This document shows, piece by piece, positions 57,715 to 64,000 of a stretch of 64,000 nucleotides of DNA. The translations under genes were made by a program, and so were the position numbers. The notes below the pieces were generated by a model. The model was not told the origin of the DNA. It saw only the letters and a list, made by a program, of their open reading frames with translations, and ran no database searches. Position 1 is the first letter of the stretch. Every line of letters begins with the position of its first letter. This DNA is from JADYZU01 sp964540965 (GTDB lineage Bacteria; Pseudomonadota; Alphaproteobacteria; Rhodobacterales; Rhodobacteraceae). The stretch spans positions 1 to 64,000 of the forward strand of contig CAZIOT010000006.1 of NCBI GenBank assembly GCA_964540965.1, read 5' to 3'.

Positions 57715-59838
57715 TCAGGGGGCGGGCACGATCGTCACCATGTCCGGCGTCAGCGAACCGGGGGCGATGTTCCTCAGAAGAAAGCCCGGCGCACCCCCGA
57801 GGTCGACTGTCGCATGGCCGTCATGGGTGTAGGAGATGATGACCTCGGGATTGGCCGGGCTGTCGGCCAACAGCACGAATTCCAGCCGATCCTGCGTCAC
57901 GTCGAAATCCTCGACAAAGACGGGCGCGGCGTCGATCCTGCCGTCGTCCGCTTCGGTGCGCACGAAGATATCCGCGCCGCCGTCGCCCCATGCCCGGTCG
58001 CCGCCGCCGCCGATCAGCCGGTCCTGGCCGTTGCCACCGTAGAGCGAGTCGTAAAAGCCGGGCTCGGGGTCGGCATCGAACCCGTTCAAGGTGTCATTGC
58101 CGTCGCCGCCGTAAACCCGGTCAAAGCCGGCACCACCGTTCAGCCGGTCGCTGCCCTCGCCGCCAAAAAGCTGGTCGTTGCCGATGCCGCCCTGCAAGCG
58201 GTCCCAGCCCTCGCCACCCAGCACCATGTCGGCGCCGGGGCCGCCCTGCAGGTCGTCGGCGCCGCCAAGTCCGTCGATATAGTCGTCGCCGGCGCCGCCA
58301 AGGATGGTGTCGATGCCTTCGGTGCCGGTCAGGCTGTCGTTGGTGCCGGGATCGTGGTGCAGGACGGTGATTGTAGAGGTGTCAAAGGTTTCGGGGTCGA
58401 TGCCCGCCAGCCAGAATGCCACCTGTCCGTTCACCAGCACAAGCGTGCTATCAAAGCCATCGTTGCGGACCTCGATCACCGGCGCGGCCTCTCCGGCCAC
58501 TGTGATTTCCAACCGGTCCTCGGCGGGGTCGAAATCGGCGATGTTGACCACGCCGTCCGTCAGCCCGGTCGCCGGCACGATCTGCCCATGGGCAAAGGTG
58601 TCGTCGCCGGCATGGCCCCAGAGCGAATCGCCGGCGCCGCCGATCAGCCGGTCGTCGCCATCGCCGCCATACAGGGAATCGACCGCCGCGGTTTCGCCGT
58701 CGCGGCCGTCCAGGACATCGTTGCCGGCCTCGCCATACATCACATCGCGGTGGGCGCCGCCGGCCAGGATATCGTCGCCGTCGCCGCCGCCCAGGGAATC
58801 CCGGCCGCCGTTGCCGCGCAGCCGGTCGTCGCCTTCGCCGCCCGACATGCGATCGTTGCCGTCCGATCCCAGAAGCGTGTCGTCGCCCTGCAGGCCATAG
58901 GCGCTGCCGCCATCGGACAGGGCCAGCCGGTCGTCGGCGCCGGTGCCCAGCATGAAATCGCTGCCGGTGCCAAGGCCGACCTCGGCCGCGGATTGCAGCT
59001 GCCAGTCCTCGACACTGGTCCGCCCTTCCAGCACCGCGACGACACGGCCGTCGATCAGCACTTCCAGGTCGGTGCCGCTTGCCGCCAGCCGGGTGGTGGC
59101 GGCGCCGTGGTCGCCCTCGCGGCTGTCGTCGATGACCAGAACCTCGTTGTCGGCCAGATCGGTGATGCGGACGGCGGCGGCAGTATCGCGCCAGACCTCG
59201 ATGCCGAACAGGTCGCGGCCGACGCCGCCGGTCAGCGTGTCGCCTTCGTCGCCGGCCAGCGCATCCTGGCCATAGCCGCCCGTCACCGTGTCGGCGGCGA
59301 TCAGGTCTTCGCGCGGGCCGCGGGGGCCGGCATAGCCGCGCTTGTCGATGGCGGTCAGCCGGTCTTCGCCGTTGTCGCCATGAAGCGTATTGGCCCCCAG
59401 AGTGTCGGAAATGGCGTCATTGCCGTTGCCGCCCCGGATCAGGTCATCGCCTTCGGTCTGCGTGGTCCCGGTCCGCGGTTCGGTGGTGTCGTCGCCGTCG
59501 CCCAGGAACAGTCGGTCGTCGCCGGTGCCGCCGGCCAGCGCGTCGTCGCCGCTGCCGCCATACAGCGTGTCATCGCCGTCAAGACCGCGCAGGAAATCGC
59601 CGCCGTCTCCGCCATGGATCGCGTCATCGCCACCGAAGCCGGCCAGCGCATCAGAGCCGCCGAGGCCGAACACGCGGTCGTCGCCGCGGCTGCCTGACCA
59701 GACATCATCCCCGTCGGTCAGGCGGGTGGCCTTGTGGGGGGTGTCAACATCATCGTCGTCGTTGTTGTCGCCCCCGCCCCCGAAATCTCCCCACACCAGC
59801 ACACCAACAAGAAGCGGAAGCAAAACAAGGGCTAACAT
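57715..59838 (-). CDS. RTX-type calcium-binding repeat protein (large)
   Basis: A 707 aa protein built of glycine/aspartate nonapeptides (GGxGxDxLx), in at least four blocks separated by non-repetitive beta segments such as VLEGRTSVEDWQLQSAAEVG. Each block would form a calcium-binding parallel beta roll. It begins with a hydrophobic helix (MLALVLLPLLVGVLVWG) and then acidic residues, so it is likely anchored or Sec-exported rather than a classic type I substrate. Start at ATG 59838, four to five bases after GGAGAG; a GTG at 59850 is less likely. No hlyB/D-type exporter genes are nearby. Confidence 0.85.
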   Translation of the reverse strand: MLALVLLPLLVGVLVWGDFGGGGDNNDDDDVDTPHKATRLTDGDDVWSGSRGDDRVFGLGGSDALAGFGGDDAIHGGDGGDFLRGLDGDDTLYGGSGDDALAGGTGDDRLFLGDGDDTTEPRTGTTQTEGDDLIRGGNGNDAISDTLGANTLHGDNGEDRLTAIDKRGYAGPRGPREDLIAADTVTGGYGQDALAGDEGDTLTGGVGRDLFGIEVWRDTAAAVRITDLADNEVLVIDDSREGDHGAATTRLAASGTDLEVLIDGRVVAVLEGRTSVEDWQLQSAAEVGLGTGSDFMLGTGADDRLALSDGGSAYGLQGDDTLLGSDGNDRMSGGEGDDRLRGNGGRDSLGGGDGDDILAGGAHRDVMYGEAGNDVLDGRDGETAAVDSLYGGDGDDRLIGGAGDSLWGHAGDDTFAHGQIVPATGLTDGVVNIADFDPAEDRLEITVAGEAAPVIEVRNDGFDSTLVLVNGQVAFWLAGIDPETFDTSTITVLHHDPGTNDSLTGTEGIDTILGGAGDDYIDGLGGADDLQGGPGADMVLGGEGWDRLQGGIGNDQLFGGEGSDRLNGGAGFDRVYGGDGNDTLNGFDADPEPGFYDSLYGGNGQDRLIGGGGDRAWGDGGADIFVRTEADDGRIDAAPVFVEDFDVTQDRLEFVLLADSPANPEVIISYTHDGHATVDLGGAPGFLLRNIAPGSLTPDMVTIVPAP

Positions 59839-59957
59839 GACTCTCTCCACAAACGTCTGTTCGGGTTAACGCAACCGATTGCCGCAATTTTGTCAAATTG
59901 AGTCAAATCGCCCGAGAACGAAGACGCCGTTTGCGAGGGATTGTTTCCGGGGCGCGG

Positions 59958-60791
59958 TCAATCCGCCGGGGCAAGGCTGACGCTGCCGGAGGGAAGGCGG
60001 CTCCAGCCCTCGATCACGGCGACCAGACGGCCGGCCAGCAGCACCTCGGTATCCTGACCGTTGTCGGCCAGCCGCAATTCCGGCTCGGCGTCCTCGGCCA
60101 GATCGGACCGGATAAACAGATGTTCGCCGCGCTCGAAATCGGCGATCCGCACCGGGCGGTCGCCGGTCCAGTCGTGGGAAACGGCAAAGCTGTCGCGGCC
60201 GGCGCCGCCGGTCAGGGTATCGCCATCGTCGCCGGTCAGGTCGTCATCGCCGTCGCCGCCGAAAAGGCTGTCGGCACGGTGCAGGCCGGGGGCGTCGGTC
60301 GCGACGATACGGTCGGCGCCGCTGCCGCCGGACAAGAGGTCGCGGCCCGACAGATCGGTCAGGAAATCGTCGCCCGCGCCGCCGTCGACACTGTCGTCGT
60401 CGCGCTGGTCGCCGACAAGGCCGGCGTCACGCAGGATGTCGTTGCCGGCGCCCAAAGCAATCCGGTCATTGCCCTGATCGCCGGTGGCGATGTCGTCGCC
60501 GGTGCCGCCGTCCAGCATGTCATCGCCGCGGCCGCCGTGCAGCCGGTCGTCGCCGGCGCCGCCCCAGAGCGCATCCTGCCCGTCGCCGCCCGACAGCCGG
60601 TCGTCGCCGCCCGCGCCGTCAAGCACATCCTGCCCGGCACCGCCGAAAACGGTATCATCGCCGTCGCCAAGGGTCTCGGCGCCGTCATCCTCGTCCCCGA
60701 CCCGCGCGGGCAGGCCAAGGAGGACGAGGCCGAAAACAAGGGAAAGTAGCGAGGCGATCATGGCGGTCCGCAGGCTGAGGTCAGCCAGCAT
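59958..60791 (-). CDS. RTX-type calcium-binding repeat protein (small)
   Basis: A 277 aa relative of the downstream RTX gene. It has an N-terminal hydrophobic segment (AMIASLLSLVFGLVLLGLPA), acidic repeats from GDGDDTVFGGAGQD to about residue 190, then a beta domain like the first protein's (VRIADFERGEHLFI, TEVLLAGRLVAVIEGWSRL). An alternative ATG at 60761 would still keep the hydrophobic segment. It sits upstream of the larger gene with 107-119 bp between. Confidence 0.8.
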   Translation of the reverse strand: MLADLSLRTAMIASLLSLVFGLVLLGLPARVGDEDDGAETLGDGDDTVFGGAGQDVLDGAGGDDRLSGGDGQDALWGGAGDDRLHGGRGDDMLDGGTGDDIATGDQGNDRIALGAGNDILRDAGLVGDQRDDDSVDGGAGDDFLTDLSGRDLLSGGSGADRIVATDAPGLHRADSLFGGDGDDDLTGDDGDTLTGGAGRDSFAVSHDWTGDRPVRIADFERGEHLFIRSDLAEDAEPELRLADNGQDTEVLLAGRLVAVIEGWSRLPSGSVSLAPAD

Positions 60792-60903
60792 CGGCGGCTT
60801 TCGGCGATCCGTCAAATTTGCCGCAAGCCATGGCGGAAAGGCGAAACGATACCGCCAATCGGCGGCGATTGTCCGCAGGCCAGTGCGGGGCCGAGCCGGG
60901 TGC

Positions 60904-61218
60904 CTAGCCCTTGTCGCCGACGTTCCGGGCATAGGCCTCGCGGAAGGCGGCCTGCTTGGCCTCGTCGGCCGGGGTCTGGTTTGCGGCGACCCAATCGGCA
61001 TAGGGCATGCCATAGAACAGGGCGCGGGCCTCGTCCTTGGTCATGGGCAGGCCGCGGTCGGCGGCCGCCTCCTGCATCCAGCGCGACAGGCAGTTGCGGC
61101 AGAAACCGGCAAGGTTCATCAGGTCGATGTTCTGCACATCGGGCCGCGCGGTCAGAAGATGTTCGCGCAGGGCGCGAAAGGCGGCGGCCTCGATCTCGAT
61201 GCGGGTGGCGTCGTCCAT
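60904..61218 (-). CDS. DUF1244 domain protein
   Basis: A 104 aa helical protein matching DUF1244: NLAGFCRNCLSRWMQEAA (conserved CxxC) and MTKDEARALFYGMPYADW. Conserved in alphaproteobacteria; function unknown. It starts two bases after the HAD phosphatase stop, so cotranscribed. Confidence 0.9.
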   Translation of the reverse strand: MDDATRIEIEAAAFRALREHLLTARPDVQNIDLMNLAGFCRNCLSRWMQEAAADRGLPMTKDEARALFYGMPYADWVAANQTPADEAKQAAFREAYARNVGDKG

Positions 61219-61220
61219 GG

Positions 61221-61871
61221 TCACTCCATCAGCCCGGCGGCGCGCGCGCCCTCGATCAGGCTGCGCGCTACATGATGCGCACCGACAGATGCGACAGGGC
61301 GCTGGTCGGGAACCTGCACCACGGTCATGCCCGCGGCAACCGCGCCATCGGCACCGGGATCGGAATCCTCGAACACCAGACAATCCGCCGGGTCGACGCC
61401 CAGCCCGCGCGCCGCGTGCAGGAACAGGTCGGGCGCCGGTTTCGGCCGGGCGACATGATCGCGGCCGTGGATATGGGCGGTGGGAAAGCGCCGCAGGATG
61501 CCGGCCTTGCCCAGATGGTCCACCGCGGCCGCGGTGCGCGAATTGGTCGCGAGCGCGCGCGGCATGGCGATGCGGTCGAGATGGTCGAACAGATCCTCGA
61601 CCCCCGGCCGCAGCGGGATGCCGCGGGCGATGGCGGCGTTGAATTCGGCGCCCCAATGGGTCTCGAATCCCGCAAAGTCGAAATCCTGGCCATAGGCGGC
61701 AAGGAAATAGCCGCCGGCATCGGCCGACACCGTGCCGACCAGCCCTTCCAGCAGCTCGCGCTTCGGCGGCACGCCAAGAAGTTGCATCGCGGTGATGCCG
61801 GCATCGACGATCAGCCGCTCGGTTTCCAGAAGCGTGCCGTCCATGTCAAAGATCACGGCTTTCCAGCGCAT
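61221..61871 (-). CDS. HAD-family phosphatase (beta-phosphoglucomutase-like)
   Basis: A 216 aa class I HAD hydrolase. VIFDMDGTLLETE (catalytic aspartates) near residue 6, ALATNS (motif II), KPAPDLFLHAA (motif III) and VFEDSDPGADGAVAAGM (motif IV). The sequence fits the PGMB/YniC group, but the substrate is not evident. AAAAAGGGGAA precedes the ATG. Confidence 0.92.
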   Translation of the reverse strand: MRWKAVIFDMDGTLLETERLIVDAGITAMQLLGVPPKRELLEGLVGTVSADAGGYFLAAYGQDFDFAGFETHWGAEFNAAIARGIPLRPGVEDLFDHLDRIAMPRALATNSRTAAAVDHLGKAGILRRFPTAHIHGRDHVARPKPAPDLFLHAARGLGVDPADCLVFEDSDPGADGAVAAGMTVVQVPDQRPVASVGAHHVARSLIEGARAAGLME

Positions 61872-61948
61872 CGCGGTTCCCCTTTTTCGCGCTGTCCCTA
61901 GCAGGGGCACCGGCGGAACGGAACCCTTCGGCGACCCGCCCCCCGCCC

Positions 61949-62692
61949 TTACAGGCCGCTGTCGGCCAGCGCCTGCACCAGCACGGGCGCCAGCACCTCG
62001 GCCCAGTGCCGCTGTCCGGCGGCATCGGCGATCAGGTCGTTCCTGACCTCGATCAGCGCATTCGGCCGCCCCGGCGCCAGCGCATGGCGGTCGATGGCGT
62101 CGCCGGGCAGGTGGCCGGAATAGGGGGCGTTGTCGCCGATGCAAAGGCCGGGGAGGGCGCGCAGCCGGGCCATCAGCGGCTGCGCCAGCCGTTCGTCGCG
62201 ATGCGAATAAAGGACGCCGACATGCCAGGGCCGCGGCGCGCGGCCGCGCAGGCAGGGGGTAAAGGAATGCACCGCGCAGATCACCGTATCGGCCCGCCGC
62301 GCGGCAAGCCCGGCATAGGCGGCGTGATAGGGGCGATAGAGGCGGTCCATCCTTTCCGCCAGCGCATCGGCCCCCGCATGACGGTTCGCCGGGATGATGC
62401 TGCCATCATAAAGCTTCATCAGCAGGGTGGGGTCGTCCTCGCCCCGGTTGGGGTCGATCACCAGCCGCGAAAAGCGCGACAGGATCGCCGGACTGTCCAG
62501 CAGCCGCGCCAGTTCGCGCGTCACTCCGGCAGCGCCCACGTCCCAGGCGATATGGCGGGCCATGTCGGCGGCGGGCAGGCCCAGGTCGCCGTCCGCGATC
62601 CAGTCGGGCACCGCATTCGAGGCATGGTCGCAGGTGACCAGCCAGCGGCCGGGCCGGTCCTCTCCGTCGGTTTCGTAGGCAGGATGCTGCAT
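61949..62692 (-). CDS. N-formylglutamate amidohydrolase family protein
   Basis: A 247 aa zinc hydrolase. LVTCDHASNAVPDWI near residue 20 and ICAVHSFTPCLRG hold the metal-site histidines. Family members release formate from N-formylglutamate at the end of histidine breakdown; without other hut genes here the substrate is a family inference. Confidence 0.9.
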   Translation of the reverse strand: MQHPAYETDGEDRPGRWLVTCDHASNAVPDWIADGDLGLPAADMARHIAWDVGAAGVTRELARLLDSPAILSRFSRLVIDPNRGEDDPTLLMKLYDGSIIPANRHAGADALAERMDRLYRPYHAAYAGLAARRADTVICAVHSFTPCLRGRAPRPWHVGVLYSHRDERLAQPLMARLRALPGLCIGDNAPYSGHLPGDAIDRHALAPGRPNALIEVRNDLIADAAGQRHWAEVLAPVLVQALADSGL

Positions 62693-62751
62693 TTCGGGCG
62701 TTCCGGGCCGGTCTCCCGGCTGTCATCATCAGGTCACTTGCCTTAGGCCAG

Positions 62752-62780
62752 TTGTCGGGCGAAGGGAATTGCGCAATAAG
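62752..62780 (+). promoter_or_regulatory. Candidate pyk promoter
   Basis: TTGTCG (62752-62757), 17 bases, AATAAG (62775-62780), about 80 bases before the pyk ATG. Confidence 0.45.
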
Positions 62781-62794
62781 GCGGCACAAAAGGC

Positions 62795-62806
62795 GTTAGC
62801 GGTAAC
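62795..62806. promoter_or_regulatory. LacI-type operator candidate before pyk (GTTAGCGGTAAC)
   Basis: GTTA and TAAC arms around GCGG, extended to CGTTA/TAACG, placed 14 bases after the -10 candidate, so a bound repressor would block transcription. It resembles the motif reported for CceR, the LacI-family regulator of central carbon metabolism in Rhodobacter; the exact consensus is from memory. Confidence 0.5.
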
Positions 62807-62863
62807 GTCCGGCGCCGGTCCCGGCGCGGCGCCGCCCCGAGAAAGCAAAGCTGAAGGTCCGAC

Positions 62864-64000
62864 ATGAAACGCAATCGCAACGTCAAGATCGTGGCCACGC
62901 TGGGCCCGGCCTCCTCGACCTACGAGATGATCCTTGCGCTGCACAAGGCCGGCGCCGACGTGTTCCGCCTGAACATGAGCCACGGCACGCACGAGGACAT
63001 CGCCGAGCGCCACGCGATCATCCGCCAGGTCGAGGCCGATGTCGGATCGCCCATCGGCATCCTAGCCGACCTGCAGGGACCGAAGCTGCGCGTCGGCACC
63101 TTTGCCAATGGCGCCGAGGATCTGGTCGTCGGCCAGACCTTCCGGCTTGACCTTGATCCGGCCGAGGGCGATGCGGCGCGGGTGCAGCTGCCGCACAAGG
63201 AAATCTTCGACGCGCTGGAACCGGGCGCGACGCTTCTGGTCAACGACGGCAAGATCCGCCTCAAGGTCCGCGATTGCGGCGCCACCTTCGCCAATTGCGA
63301 GGTGGTGGTCGGCGGCACGATTTCCAACCGCAAGGGCGTGAACGTGCCCGACGTGGTGCTGCCGCTGGCGGCGCTGTCGGACAAGGACCGCCGCGACCTG
63401 GAATATGCCTGCGAACTGGGGGTCGACTGGCTGGCCCTGTCATTTGTCCAGCGCCCCGCCGATGTCGAGGAAGCGCGCCAGCTTGCCCGCAAGCGCGCGG
63501 CGATCCTTTCCAAGATCGAGAAGCCGGCGGCAGTCAAGGCGTTCGACGAAATCCTCGAGGTGTCGGACGGGGTGATGGTCGCCCGCGGCGACCTTGGCGT
63601 CGAACTGCCGGTGCAGAACGTGCCGCCGATCCAGAAGCGGCTGGTGCGCAAGTGCCGCGCCGCGGCCAAGCCGGTGATCGTCGCCACCCAGATGCTGGAA
63701 TCGATGATCGAAAGCCCGGTGCCGACCCGGGCCGAAGTGTCGGATGTCGCCACCGCGATCTATGAAGGCGCCGATGCGGTGATGCTGTCGGCGGAATCGG
63801 CGGCCGGGCAATTCCCGGTCGAGGCGGTCAGGACCATGGACGCCGTCGCGCGCGAGGTCGAGGACGACCCGACCTATACCCAGATCATCGAAAGCTCGCG
63901 CATGGCCAAGCGCGCGACAGTGGCCGACGGCATCGTCGCCGCAGCCCGCGAGATCGCCGAGACGACCAAGGTCAAGGCGATCTGCTGCTTTTCGGAATCG
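62864..64000 (+). CDS. pyk: Pyruvate kinase (5' part, cut by window end)
   Basis: The first 379 residues of a pyruvate kinase, which makes pyruvate and ATP from phosphoenolpyruvate. KIVATLGPASS and FRLNMSHGTHEDI are at the N-terminus. ILSKIEKPAAVKAFDEIL is the active-site lysine signature, then GVMVARGDLGVELP and VATQMLESMIESPVPTRAE. The frame is open to the last base, so about 100 residues (the allosteric C domain) lie outside. A LacI-type operator candidate lies 58 bases upstream. Confidence 0.96.
   Translation, partial: MKRNRNVKIVATLGPASSTYEMILALHKAGADVFRLNMSHGTHEDIAERHAIIRQVEADVGSPIGILADLQGPKLRVGTFANGAEDLVVGQTFRLDLDPAEGDAARVQLPHKEIFDALEPGATLLVNDGKIRLKVRDCGATFANCEVVVGGTISNRKGVNVPDVVLPLAALSDKDRRDLEYACELGVDWLALSFVQRPADVEEARQLARKRAAILSKIEKPAAVKAFDEILEVSDGVMVARGDLGVELPVQNVPPIQKRLVRKCRAAAKPVIVATQMLESMIESPVPTRAEVSDVATAIYEGADAVMLSAESAAGQFPVEAVRTMDAVAREVEDDPTYTQIIESSRMAKRATVADGIVAAAREIAETTKVKAICCFSES

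Noticed and set aside
57673..59697. Long forward open frame opposite the large RTX gene
   Set aside because: It is a mirror of the repetitive Gly/Asp codons; its Ala/Val-rich repeats arise from the RTX repeats on the other strand.
1..64000. tRNA genes, CRISPR arrays and insertion sequences
   Set aside because: Reading both strands I found no cloverleaf with a CCA-end pattern, no regularly spaced direct repeats and no transposase-like protein. A tRNAscan or IS search would be needed to exclude degenerate cases.

Overview
The window is high-GC, densely coded DNA from an alphaproteobacterium, most likely of the Rhodobacteraceae/Paracoccaceae. The pointers are an F1 operon atpHAGDC without the F0 genes and followed by an H-type lectin gene, a hisC-like/tyrC pair, a class I lysyl-tRNA synthetase, a family II (Mn) pyrophosphatase, and DUF2125, DUF1244 and YcgN proteins. 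It reads as ordinary chromosome with many short operons. I saw no tRNA or rRNA gene, CRISPR array, transposase, integrase or phage module. The genus cannot be fixed from this stretch.

Layout. 0.3-4.4 kb: the two subunits of an NAD-dependent dihydropyrimidine dehydrogenase (preT, preA), split by three small genes. 4.4-9.4 kb: two half-size DMT exporters, an LpxR-like outer-membrane protein, a Hint-domain protein and two glycosyltransferases. 9.5-11.9 kb: rpsD, a small cysteine-rich protein pair and a UPF0114 membrane protein. 12-15.2 kb: an overlapping operon of an aromatic/histidinol-phosphate aminotransferase, an arogenate/prephenate dehydrogenase and an extensin-type peptidase. 15.2-21.9 kb: DUF2125, ChaC, a MotA/TolQ-like plus MotB/OmpA-like pair with a very long coiled coil, an M23 peptidase and a small secreted protein. 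22.1-26.8 kb: clpA, gloB and a three-gene methyltransferase/RDD/secreted-protein operon.

27-32 kb: atpHAGDC, then an H-type lectin gene whose last 111 bp are repeated 770 bp downstream around a small membrane-protein gene. 33-40 kb: prs, a DsbA-fold isomerase, then a reverse-strand block (threonine aldolase, ycgN, ribF, HAD phosphatase, Mn-pyrophosphatase) and a TolB-like propeller. 40-46.9 kb: nadD, dacB, an SDR, TerB, lysK, a polysaccharide deacetylase and a DUF4864 protein. 47-53 kb: a large beta-helix spike-like protein, a Tat-exported cyclase with an AhpD-like partner, a lipoprotein, and three tandem diverged copies of an unrecognised secreted family. 53-64 kb: a flavin monooxygenase, moaB, a LysE exporter, DUF1905, a uracil-DNA glycosylase, a D-amino-acid transaminase, two RTX calcium-binding proteins, DUF1244, a HAD phosphatase, N-formylglutamate amidohydrolase and the 5' part of pyk.

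The most unusual material is between the genes. A family of REP-like palindromes (core GGTGGGC/GCCCACC, often with CTAC or GTAG at one end) sits at gene ends. In two cases both convergent genes take their stop codons from the palindrome arms. A second family of TTTC-centred hairpins and a doubled GAAATTCGCGAATTTC palindrome fill other convergent junctions. Also notable are the three-copy secreted family, the lectin 3' duplication, a LacI-type operator candidate before pyk, and matched promoters that would give nearly leaderless ribF and dacB messages.
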